Part shown: positions 54,623 to 64,000 of the stretch, in pieces
How positions within the stretch are numbered: position 1 is the first letter of the stretch
Layout: each line of letters opens with the position of its first letter
From: Delphinapterus leucas
Taxonomy: Eukaryota > Chordata > Mammalia > Artiodactyla > Monodontidae
DNA: 64,000 bases
Direction of reading: 5' to 3'
NCBI RefSeq assembly: GCF_002288925.2
Contig: NW_022097996.1
Coordinates: forward strand, 9,060,451 to 9,124,450
Program-made: the position numbers and the translations under genes
The notes under the pieces: model-generated
What the model saw: the letters and a program-made list of their open reading frames with translations, nothing else
Database searches by the model: none
Told to the model about the DNA's origin: nothing

Positions 54623-55744
54623 TGTCAGAGCAGCAGTAGTAACAGTGATTATGACAGTGATGGTAGTGAAATTATTTCCATATCCTTCATAGTTTCTTAG
54701 TCCATTGTAGCCCCAAATTTCCTTTCTTCTCTAGATTATTGTCTATACAGTTCATTTGAAAAAGTTAAGGGTCTATCTTCTGTGGTAGCTCTCCTATTGT
54801 TGTCTGGAACAATTATTCAGATCTTCTATTCAGCTACTTTTACAGTTAAAAGTAACTTTTTGCTTGTTTATATCATCTTTCAACTAGCCTATGGATCCCC
54901 AAGGACAGAGAAAGTATCTCAGTGCCCCTCCCAAAAACATTGCACTTGGGAGGCCCTCAATATGATTTCTTGACTGGGTTTTCTTATTGCATCTGTTGGG
55001 AGTATGAAATTAATCTCCTTACAGCTTCTTTTGTCCCTCTGTTCCCCCATCTGTCCTTTCTTTCCTAATTTCCATCTAGTGGCCCATCAGTCATGTATCT
55101 ATGAGTGTAAAGAATCAGTCTTGAAAAGTGTCTTCCTCCACTTTCTCCCACCCCTGTGAGTCAGACAATACACCAGAGCTGAGAGGAAGAAATCATCATT
55201 CCAGCTGACAGATCATCAGTTAGAGAGTTTTTCATAGAAGGGTGGGTGTGATACCCTCTCACTATGTTCCTTTGAGGAAGATTAACAAACATGGCCTCCA
55301 GAAACCCATTATATACAGAATCTTGGGCCTCCAAACTGGCTTCTAAGGAGGAAAAGAGTCTTGCTACTTGACAAATATCTCCTTCCCTGGTAGGCTCCTT
55401 GTTCTGTGTAACCAAAGGACATTCTTCCTACCAAAACCAACAAAACTACATAAGTCAAGCAATTAAGTTAGAAAATGAGGCTTGGCACCTAGAAGAAACA
55501 GAACCATCTATGATTAAGAATGAATCTGAATGTCTAACAAAATAGAATCCACAAACTTGCAGAATATGTCCCCTAACTCCTGCCAGCTTACATCATTAGA
55601 AGCACATGGCAAAGAATGGCAGGAGTAGGTTTAAGAAGCTCAGCAGATCAATCCACAGCACTGTCTGTGGAGCTCAATAGCAGGTCAAGTATGCACCGTA
55701 TCTTTGACAAATGACCTAGACTCACCTCCCGACCAGCAGCTGAG
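54623..55744. other. Single-copy DNA, no gene seen
   Basis: No recognisable element or supported frame. Confidence 0.5.
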
Positions 55745-56250
55745 TGTATTAGAATGCTTTTAGCTGCAAGTAACAGAAACCCCTTCTCAATCCATAAAGA
55801 ACTTGATTATCTCACATAACAGGAAGACCAGAGGAAATGCAGGTTTCAGGTGATTGATTCAGTAGCTTGGCAATATCACCAAGAACCTAAGTTCTTTTCA
55901 TCTCTCTGTCATCCATGGTGTTGGCTTTAATATTAGGCTGGTAGCAATTTGGCAGCAAAAGTTCTCAGCATCTCATCCGGACACTTCACCGTCCCTCAGG
56001 GGCAAGGAAGCCTCTTCCAGAGACCTCGCAGCCCTAACCACTGGCACAGGGGAGAGTTCAATCAGACCTACTCTGGAGCTGGGGGCAAGGTCAGCTTTCC
56101 ACGGGCATGTGGCTACGTGGGGAATGGAAGACACGTGAAAGCAACTGGAGTTCTGTTAGGGAAGTGGAGGCTGTGTAGACAACCAAGCATTATCATTGCA
56201 CAAGCCACCCTAGGACACAATGGAATGACTGGCAAGGGCTGAACGCCTAT
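55745..56250 (+). repeat. Candidate old dispersed repeat, family unassigned
   Basis: TTTTAGCTGCAAGTAACAGA, AACCCCTTCTCAATCCATAA, CAGTAGCTTGGCAATATCAC and CATCTCTCTGTCATCCATGG recall a repeated mammalian element I cannot name. The 97-residue frame at 55949-56242 is not accepted as a gene. Confidence 0.45.
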
Positions 56251-56799
56251 ATGAGCACAAGGGCAGGAGCTGCATTATGCACAGCCTGAGGGCTCACCCT
56301 CTCTTAGAGACAATACAAAGCAGTCTTTCTTAGGAACTCTATAGGAGGGTCAAAACATGCAAAAGATATGGCAGCAATGAATGGAAGTGACATGAAGGTA
56401 GCTGAGGGATGGATGGGAACATGTGGGCAATGACTAACCGAAACCCACAGGCTTCTGCAAGGTTCTGCAATGCCTAGCTGCCAGTGAGAAATGAGGGTGG
56501 AGGAGGGCATGTGTCACCTGCTGTTTCCAGCAGCACGTGACTGATAAATCAAGGGTGTCAGTGTGAGTGTCCCTGGCTTATTAAGTTAATGGAAGAAAAA
56601 AAATTTGTTTTCAGATACAGAAGGGACTAAAAAGCCAAGTTCACAGACTTCAGCCAACTCAAGGCAGGATGACAAGTATCCCTTTGAATTGTCCTAGCGT
56701 CGCTATGTGCACCTCTCTGATGGGCATATGGTTTGACACTCTCACGGCCCACAGTAGTTAGGAAACCAGAAATGCCAATATCTTCCCATCAATGGTTTT
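56251..56799. other. Single-copy DNA, no gene seen
   Basis: No recognisable element or supported frame. Confidence 0.5.
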
Positions 56800-57000
56800 G
56801 TAGGAACTGTTATTATTAATTATTGGGTAGCACTCTACAGTTAACAAAACAATTTCTCATAAATGATCCCATTAACTTTAACTTAAGATGTGTATTTGTT
56901 GTTATCTCCTTTTACAGTTGAGGAAACTGAGACTCAAGGAAGTTGAGTGAACTGTTCTAATCTTCACAGTTGGTGAAGAATTAGAACTATAACCAGGGCA
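56800..57000 (-). mobile_element. MIR SINE
   Basis: TCTCATAAATGATCCCATTA, TTTTACAGTTGAGGAAACTG and AGACTCAAGGAAGTTGAGTG match reverse MIR. Confidence 0.87.
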
Positions 57001-58504
57001 GCCTCTCACAGAGGTAGAATATCAACGTGCCTTTTGTTGCATAAATTGTGGCATCTCTGAGGCCCTGGAGATTCTTAGAGACTATCTTCTACCTTGGCCT
57101 AAAATTGAGCCTGAACTCAATGGGAACATGCCCATTGATCTGAGGCACCATGACTGCAAAAGGTCCACGTACTGCCTGGGAAAGTGGAAAAGAAATGGGC
57201 ATCCCGCTCTCTGTCAATTATACTTTAGTACCCATCCGTGCTTCCCCTGAAATCCAGGGCAGTTTAGACAACTCTTGCATGGAAAACAGTGACCCAGGGG
57301 TCCAAGGAAAGAAAGAGCATACTTAGACTAAAAAGAATGAGATTAGTTATGGGGATGGGGAAAGAGATACCACAGGATTCCATCTTCTTTCTGATAGAAT
57401 GGGGCAGAAAGGATTAAATAAATGCCTCAAGCAGCTAGAAAAAGAAAAGGGAGCCCAAAGAACACACTTTAAAGGAATCTGGGTTAGTCCCTCAGATTCT
57501 GAGTCTTCCTTAAGACCCCAGGTTCCAATCTCCAGCACAGCTTGCCAAGGACACCGAATCAAACATGCAGAACTCCCCAGTGTAAATAGCCACGGAGTCC
57601 CGGCTCAGTTTCCGAGGGGGTCTCACGAGGCGCTGTCTTCGGTGCTGAAGTAGCACAGCCTGGAGCCAGCAACACGCAGAGGCAGCAAGGGCGATGCCGC
57701 GGCTCCGCTTCTGATTGCGCTTTGGAGTCACACGGCCCTGGACCCTGGAATTGCTTGTTTCAGAACTAGGACAAAATGCCTTAAATAACCACCTTTACTT
57801 TTACTCTCATCACTCAAGCCGGCTTCTTGAAGGCCCAGGAAAGGGATTTTTGAAGCCTTGAGACCAGTACCAGGCAAACTGCCAGGTCAGATCATGTGAC
57901 TCCCAAGAATCCACTTTTCATGTCCCATTTCGTCTATCTGTGATTCTTCCTCCCCGCCCCCACCCCCACCCCGTTTCATTTGCAGCTCTTCCACAACCTG
58001 CTTCCCAAGCCCAATCTTGGAAGAGAGTCTGAGAGAAATCTATCACAAGCTAGAGTGGATTTAAGTCAGTGTGGGACTTCATCTGAAACCTTACATGCCA
58101 TGAAATGAAAGGTTACACTGCCATTTAAGAAAGATATTTGGGCGGCAATAAGGAAGGGCACATGTGATGTGCCTATCACATGCATAGGCAAACTTCCTGT
58201 TGTCTCTACGTATAACCAGTTCTTGTTACTATTGTCATTATACAATGTGAAAGGTTTTGGTGTTACAGGAAAAAAACACACACATTTAACTTCTTATAAA
58301 GCAGAAATATTTAGTCATAAGGATGACCCAGACACAGGCTTTATTCTCAAGGCATTCCCAATCTAGTTGGGGGGATGGGTGGCATACTGCAAACTAATCA
58401 TTTATATACCAACACATAGCCAAGTTTCATGGGTGCCCAGAGACCTGCCTGGAGGGTCTAGGCATAGGCCTAGAGAAGATGTTTATTAGGTTAATAAAAG
58501 GGAA
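57001..58504. other. Single-copy DNA with a mildly CpG-rich patch
   Basis: 57590-57735 has several CpGs (CACGGAGTCCCGG, CACGAGGCGCTG, GCGATGCCGCGGCTCCGC) but is too short to call an island. No exon is supported. Confidence 0.5.
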
Positions 58505-58705
58505 AAGGTAAAAAGTGCAGGTTTTGTGGTTAGAAGATGTGGGTTCTGGTCCTAATTCTGCCAATTATGGCGTGTTCTTAAAAGAATCATCTGTCCAATG
58601 AGAAAAATAATGATATCAGACTTACTGAGTTATTTTAGAGATGAATTGAGATCATACGAAAACACACTTCCTAAACTGCAAAGCACTATTGAATAAAAAG
58701 CTAAC
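58505..58705 (+). mobile_element. MIR SINE
   Basis: GATGTGGGTTCTGGTCCTAA, TCATCTGTCCAATGAGAAAA and TGCAAAGCACTATTGAATAA in MIR order. Confidence 0.85.
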
Positions 58706-59279
58706 CATTTTCTGACTGAGTGATAATACTTAAACTTGTGTGTAAGTGCCATGAAGCCAAGGCTGGGTCCTCCTCGTGGATACAGTGCCTAGCCCAGAAT
58801 CATGTTCCCAGAGAGGGTTATCAAGAGCATTCTGATTCCAAAAGAGCTCTGACTTGGAGAAGAAAAAATGCAGTGTTTATCCTCAGTTGCCAGTTCTGCC
58901 CAAGCCACTCCTGGGGTGCAGGGCAGAAAGGTGCAATGGAAAAATGACGGCTCTCACAGGAGGAGTTGGCCTAAAACATTGGCTCCAGATGGAATTTCAG
59001 CTGGAAGTATACAGCAGCAGCTGAGCTCAAAGAAATGAGTGAGGTTTTCTGGACCTACTCTCTGGCTGGTGGATGAGATGAATCAGAAAGGAATAGAGGA
59101 CAGGTGGTGCCGGCAGAAGGGAAAGGAGGCGGGACGAGGAGAAGCAAAAGAGAGGTCATGATGGAGGGTCGCATTCCAAATCTTTTGCTTGGGTGGTAAT
59201 TTTCAGCTAATACAACTGCCACTGGATATCGCTGTAGCTTCACGAGGAGATACTTTTTAGAAAGAAGAGAACCACAGAT
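58706..59279. other. Single-copy DNA, no gene seen
   Basis: No recognisable element or supported frame. Confidence 0.5.
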
Positions 59280-59375
59280 TATTCAAGTTGGAAGAGACCT
59301 TTAAAATGATCTAATCCAACACCTTCATTTTACTGATAAGATTAGGGCCAAGAAAGGTGAAGTTCAAAGTCAAAA
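59280..59375 (-). mobile_element. MIR-like old SINE fragment
   Basis: TTCAAGTTGGAAGAGACCTT, TAAAATGATCTAATCCAACA and CATTTTACTGATAAGATTAG recur widely in mammals in this order. Assignment to MIR or an L3-related family is open. Confidence 0.6.
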
Positions 59376-59700
59376 AAAAAAAAAAGAGTTCCTGAAAAAA
59401 ACAGAACTAGGATTCTGGTCTTCTAATTCTCACGTCAGTTTTTATTTCTCACTACTCGATAATTGAATTAAGGTGAAGTTTGAGGTGCTGCAACAAATAA
59501 ACCCAACACTGCAGAGACTTAAAGAATAGAGGGCTTTCCTTCACTCATGTAACAGTCACAGTGTGAGCGGTATATTGGATTGGATTCCCTGGGAAATAGA
59601 CTGTTAAGGAGACTTGCACGGCTGAGGTTTACTGAGGAGTGCTTTCTGGAAGAGCAGCTGGGCAGAAGGTTGTTGGAATTACAAAGAAGCATCAGCGGAT
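59376..59700. other. No gene or firm repeat seen
   Basis: An A13 run sits at 59371-59384. The part after 59565 may be the 5' portion of the dispersed repeat that follows. Confidence 0.4.
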
Positions 59701-59982
59701 ACCACAGGGAGCTCTGTAGCTGGGAAGCCCTTTAGAGTTGTCCAAAACTGAGGCATAGGGGTCAGGCCTTTCATTGACCAGGCATTGACCAGTCATTGCA
59801 TGTGGGCTGTCCCTGGAGAAGGAAATGGAACTTCGGGTGGGACAGCTCTCTTTGGCCAAGAGTAATTGCTGAAAAAGGTTTCAAATGTGAACCTTCAGCA
59901 GCCAATGTTCCCAGAATCTGGAGGAAAGAGTGCTTATGGCCTGAAGGAGGAGATCTAGGTAGCACTCCACAGCATCCACTCC
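59701..59982 (+). repeat. Unassigned dispersed repeat, copy 2 (partner 41726-41985)
   Basis: TTTAGAGTTGTCCAAAACTG, GGCCTTTCATTGACC, CTGTCCCTGGAGAAGGAAAT, CCAATGTTCCCAGAATCTGG and GGAGATCTAGGTAGCACTCC align in order and orientation with copy 1. Confidence 0.65.
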
Positions 59983-62161
59983 AGTAGCCCGGGCAGCCCC
60001 CTTATTCCACATGGTTACTTAGAGAGACAGTCACTGGTTGGCCATCCCTTATAGAATCAGCATCATTCACATGTCCAAAGCTGGGTCACAATAACATCTG
60101 GGTTCATGTCATGGGAAGGATAGAGAGAGCATGGTGGGGACACATCAATACCTTAAGTAACAAAACTGGAGGTGGCTTACATTCCATTGACAAAAGCTAA
60201 GTTCCATGGCCATACCTAATAGCAAGGGAAGATGGGAACAGTAGGCTTGCCGTGAAATACGTAACAAGCTACAATTCTGCTACTATGAGAGAACATATTA
60301 GGAAAGAAGGCCCTGAGCTGCCATTTATTTTTCACTGAATATATATTTTTAATTCTCTCTCCTGTTTTATCCTTTCCTTTGGAACTGGATAACACATGTT
60401 CCTTGAATCTCTTCTATCCTATGATTCTTCCTGAAGTCAAATTTACTCCAGAGAGAACTGCTCCCTCCAAGACAGCGGTCAAGCCAGACTGCTCTCTGGA
60501 TGCAGTCTTTCTTACCTGCCCTTGAAAAGACCAGAAAACTATCAATGAGACTTTCAGAGACTATCACTCTGTTTTAGAGAAAGCCTAGGTTCTAGAGTTT
60601 CTCCATGCCCAACAAAACCTGAAAGGCACAATGACTTAAGAGTCTCCCCCACCCCCAGCTCCCATGTATGTAATCACAGGGCGAGCTACAGAGACTTTTC
60701 AGGTGAAAGTTTCACTGAAGTCACAATTTGCGAATATTCCATCTCTGTCTCCCAAAGTCTGGCTGCTGCTAAGCGGCATCTCTTCCGGCTCAATGCCCAA
60801 TATGACCAGACCTCACTTATTCCATATCAGAATCCTGTAACCTAACTGCTTTTGAAGAAAGAAATGAATTTTTCAGGGCCCAGGAAACAATTTCTAAGTA
60901 TTCTGTCCAAAATCCTAGAACTGGACCGATAGTTCTGGTTCTCTGAAACCCAACAAAGCCTTCTGAAGTTGCGGTGCAAAAGCATTTTCCTTTCTTCTCA
61001 TTTATAATCCTACAGCCACGCTAAACCCACGCTAAACTTTCTTCTTCCAGAGCATTCTCCTGGGTCTCTAATCCAGAGAATATAGAATTGGGAACTATGC
61101 TCAGGTGTTCCTAATACTCATGCAGGAAGCACAGCTGGAGTCAAAAAGATCCAGGTGAAACCAGCCCAACTTGCCTGCGACTCCAGTTCTAAAGGAGGAA
61201 TGACTAAGCCTGTTTTCACTGTGAGCATCGATGGGTTGATCCTTCTTGGAAAAGTGTTCAGAGATTCTTAGAGCTTTTACGTAACAATAGGTCTGCCTAT
61301 GAAGACATTCTTCTCCGAATGTGCATCCTTACCGTGGTTTTCATGTAGTCACTTCTTGCAGCTTACACAGCATATTTACATCCATCAGGTCAGGGGTTTC
61401 CAAAAAAGGGCACAAATAAGTACGCCAGGGGATATGCAGAAGCATCCACGGAAGTGCAGGAAAGAAAGTATCAGGACCTCTATTTTGTCTTAAATATCAG
61501 AAAGAAATGAATTTTTATTAATATCTGATATATGAATTGACATTGATGACTTTTAGAAGCCCAGGTGTCGCTTACAGGAAACATGTTATCCTGAGGAAAG
61601 AGTGAGAGTTCCCCATGTGGAAGAGTTCAGTGGAGTTGCAGAGCAAACTATCTTAGTTTTCATTAAACTAACCCCACACACTCACAGAGTGGATGCTTGG
61701 CTTAGAAAGATTCCTGTGAAGAAATCCCAAATGAAAGTGAATACTAATAACATAAGCAACAAGAGAAGGTGAAGCTGACACTTCCACTCCTAGTAAGAGC
61801 TCAACCCTATTACAACCACATTCACAATCATGTTATAAGATCAAAACAATGATGACTCATTCAGATCCAAGAAGAAGTTGGCCAAGGTTTTTTGAAATTG
61901 TCACAAGTGTTTGAAATATCCTTTAACATCCACTACCATTAGTAACGAACCTCATCTTTAGCGTATTTTTTGACTTGAGGTGTTAGCTAAGGACATGTGT
62001 GTTATATAATTTACAAATACATAAATATACACACACTGGAGGTACACACGCAAATAAATTTTTACTGATGGAGAGCATTTTCAAAATGATTTACAGACCG
62101 TTGCCATAAGTCATGTAAATTCTTCGTGATCACCCTGTGGGTGGTGTTACTCTGCAGAGGA
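59983..62161. other. Single-copy DNA, no gene seen
   Basis: About 2.2 kb with no confident repeat, RNA gene or exon. Confidence 0.5.
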
Positions 62162-62515
62162 GAAAACTGAGGACTTACCTGGTGGCACAGTGGTTAAAGA
62201 ATCCGCCTGCCAATGTAGGGGACATGGGTTCGATTCCTGGTCCGGGAAGATCCCACACACCGCGGATCAACTAAGCCCGTGCACCACAACAATTGAGCCT
62301 GTGCTCTAGAGCCCGCAGGCTGCAACTACTGAGCTCACGTGCTGCAGCTGCTGAAGCCTGATTGCCTAGAGCCCGTGCCCCACACAAGAGAAGCCACCAC
62401 AATGAGCGGCCCACACACCGCAACGAAGAGTAACCCCCGCTCGCCGCAGCTAGAGAAAGCCCGTGCGCAGCAACGCAGACCCAATGCAACCCAGAAAACA
62501 ATAAAAGGAAACTGA
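62162..62515 (+). mobile_element. Full-length CHR-type SINE with imperfect TSD
   Basis: GAAAACTGA (62162-62170) before and GGAAACTGA (62507-62515) after. Inside are GGACTTACCTGGTGGCACAG, GGGTTCGATTCCTGGTCCGG, ACTACTGAGC-type modules and CAATGCAACCCAGAAAACA. Somewhat older than the other long copies by visible changes. Confidence 0.93.
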
Positions 62516-63402
62516 AAGTCAGGATGACAAAAACTCCCAGAGCCCATCAGCTACAGAATTTATGTGGAAGCAAAGACTAGCCACCAATAAAACTGGCACC
62601 CCAAAAGCTGAGTGAGCAGTTCAGGGAGACATCTGTGGAAATTACAAAGCAAATTCCACACCCATAGCAAATGAGTCCCAGGCTCTGCCCTGTTCTATTC
62701 CCCAAAGATTATGCCAAGAAAGCCGGCACCACAAAACACATCTCGTCCTATCAGGCTGAATGATGTCACCTGGAACCCTGGAAGCCCACAGAAACATCAC
62801 CCTTTAAGAAAGAAGCCAGGCATTTCCCGTGGCATTTAGGGATGCTTAAAGACCCTGTCACTATCCCCATCAACAAATACCAGTGTCGCCTTAGTGTATA
62901 TCTGGAGCAGGAAGCAAGATCACAATCCCGGACGCTTGAGTCTGACATCACAAGGGGGGCCTGATCTTGGCAAAAGCCAAGGTTTCTCAAATTCATCCCT
63001 CTGGGGGTTGCAATGTTGAATTTCTTCCCACCACTGAAACTCGCTGGGTAGAAATAGCCCTTGGAAGAATGGAAACCCACTTCCGTCTGCAGCAGTGCAG
63101 TCTGCCTCCCGACACTCAGAAATGTGCTGTGCTCAGCACTTCTGTGCTGAGGCAGCATCCATGGTGGAAAAGGCGGGCGGCTGCAGCAGCCACAGCTGCA
63201 GTTGCTCTAGGGGGTGGAAACCAGATTGCACCATTTCTACATCATCTGGCAGCAGAAGCGTCGGGTCACAAGGAAGATGATGTTCTAGTCCAGAAGCAGC
63301 TGGGCTATGTCACTCTAAAGGTGGTGAGTAAAATGGTTATTCACTGGGGTGTTAGGTTTTTGTGCTATTTCCCTAGGTGAAGATTCTGGTGTGTAAGAGG
63401 AT
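62516..63402. other. Single-copy DNA, no supported gene
   Basis: Frames at 62967-63380 (137 residues, plus) and 62766-63158 (130 residues, minus) overlap on opposite strands. The plus frame has an Ala-rich run from CTGCAGCAGCCACAGCTGCA-type sequence at 63180-63205. Neither resembles a known protein. Confidence 0.5.
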
Positions 63403-63434
63403 GCGTGCGTGTGTGTGTGTGTATGTGTGTGTGA
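63403..63434. repeat. (GT)n microsatellite with variants
   Basis: GCGTGCG, then (TG)n, a TATG interruption and a further (TG)n. Confidence 0.93.
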
Positions 63435-63564
63435 CTGTACACGTGTATGGACATTCTTATTTTCAGTGAGCAGCAATACTTGGGAAGCTGTGCGTGGAAT
63501 AAATAAATAGAACGTAGTGTTGTCAAGATGGAGAAAGGTAGAGAAATCATGCATTCCGAGCCCC

Positions 63565-63700
63565 TTGTTTCACAGAAGAGGATCCCGAGGTTCAGAGAAG
63601 TGAAGCCCTTTGCCTGAGATTACAGAGCTAATATGTGGCCAGGTCTAGAAGCCAGTGTCCTGGTTCCCAGTGCAGGATTCTTCCCACTGCTCTATCTGGG
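63565..63700 (-). mobile_element. MIR SINE
   Basis: TTTCACAGAAGAGGATCCCG, AGGTTCAGAGAAGTGAAGCC, TGCCTGAGATTACAGAGCTA and CAGGATTCTTCCCACTGCTC match reverse MIR. Confidence 0.88.
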
Positions 63701-64000
63701 TGTAAGATGACCACCTCTATGCCAAGTGGCACGTATCCCTGGAAATAGACCGAAAACTGCAGCCACAGCATCAGCGTCGCCGAGACCCTTCTCGATGTTT
63801 CCAGTAAACACGGGAATTCATTTCTGACTAACTGCTACCTGAGGCACAGCAGCAAAAAGCAGCACTTGTTTGCTACAAATTGCTCCAGTCCTAATGGCTA
63901 CCTTCTCCCTCAAGGTTATTCTTTGGGTCACACTGCAAGCAAAGCGTGTGGAGCATCAGCAAATCTTCCCAGCAGGGTCAAGTGGGCTCTTGGTAGGGCT
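63701..64000. other. Single-copy DNA to the window edge
   Basis: Nothing recognised. Confidence 0.5.

Noticed and set aside
57590..57735. Mild CpG enrichment as a second island
   Set aside because: It is too short and only moderately CpG-rich, with no G-rich core. It is not distinguishable from local GC fluctuation by eye.
9107..62510. tRNA-like heads with A and B boxes
   Set aside because: All belong to SINEs with A-tails, TSDs or extra modules. None folds as an independent tRNA gene by eye.
62967..63380. 137-residue frame ending near a splice-donor-like GTGAGT (63324-63329)
   Set aside because: A single donor-like hexamer is weak evidence, no matching acceptor or known protein was recognised, and the opposite strand is also open for 130 residues. 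RNA-seq or conservation of the frame could revive it.

Overview
The window reads as one stretch of mammalian nuclear DNA, most likely from a whale or dolphin. The main evidence is about twenty tRNA-derived SINEs with the 5' head GGRCTTCCCTGGYGG..CAGTGGTTAAGA. They fall into the sub-types I know as the CHR-1/CHR-2 family of Cetacea, hippos and ruminants. One compact sub-type (tail CCGCAACGGGAGAGGCC) is one I associate with cetaceans. I saw no BovB or Bov-A type repeats, which argues against a ruminant. LINE-1 3' ends, MIR, L2, MLT1 LTRs and hAT/Tigger DNA transposons fill in a normal eutherian repeat landscape. The species is an inference.

I find no protein-coding exon, tRNA, rRNA or other RNA gene that I can support. 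Every longer open frame lies across a repeat, a simple-sequence tract or unremarkable single-copy DNA, and none gives a recognisable protein beyond degenerate L1 ORF1/ORF2 pieces. The window is best read as intergenic DNA or the inside of a very long intron.

Layout: 0-5.2 kb is repeat-dense (minus-strand L1 with its 5' UTR and a broken ORF1 start, an old L1 fragment, an MLT1 LTR, an L1 ORF2 remnant, an L2 and a Tigger-like element). 5.2-8.6 kb is mostly single copy. 8.6-11 kb holds an L1 3' end and a minus-strand L1 broken by SINEs. 11-25 kb is mainly single copy with scattered SINEs and MIRs, a perfect DR4 nuclear-receptor motif at 11610, a purine tract, a (CA)n array and an LTR-like segment. 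25-39 kb has SINEs, MIRs and hAT copies, a nested SINE pair at 35.35-35.94 kb and an L1 3' end. 39-49 kb has a second LTR, an MLT1 LTR, SINEs and tandem L1 tails. 50.1-50.47 kb is the only CpG-island-like segment outside repeats, with a G-rich Sp1/G-quadruplex-like core. 51-64 kb is mostly single copy with MIRs, two SINEs and the second copy of an unassigned dispersed repeat.

The most useful observations are regulatory: the orphan CpG-island-like segment, the DR4 site and several compact, repeat-free, ATTA-rich blocks (near 21.7, 29.35, 45.1 and 50.65 kb) that look like conserved non-coding elements. I did not find an undescribed gene system. All repeat assignments come from memory of family consensus sequences. 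Edges of old repeats are good to roughly 10-50 bases, while edges with quoted target-site duplications (TSDs) were read directly.
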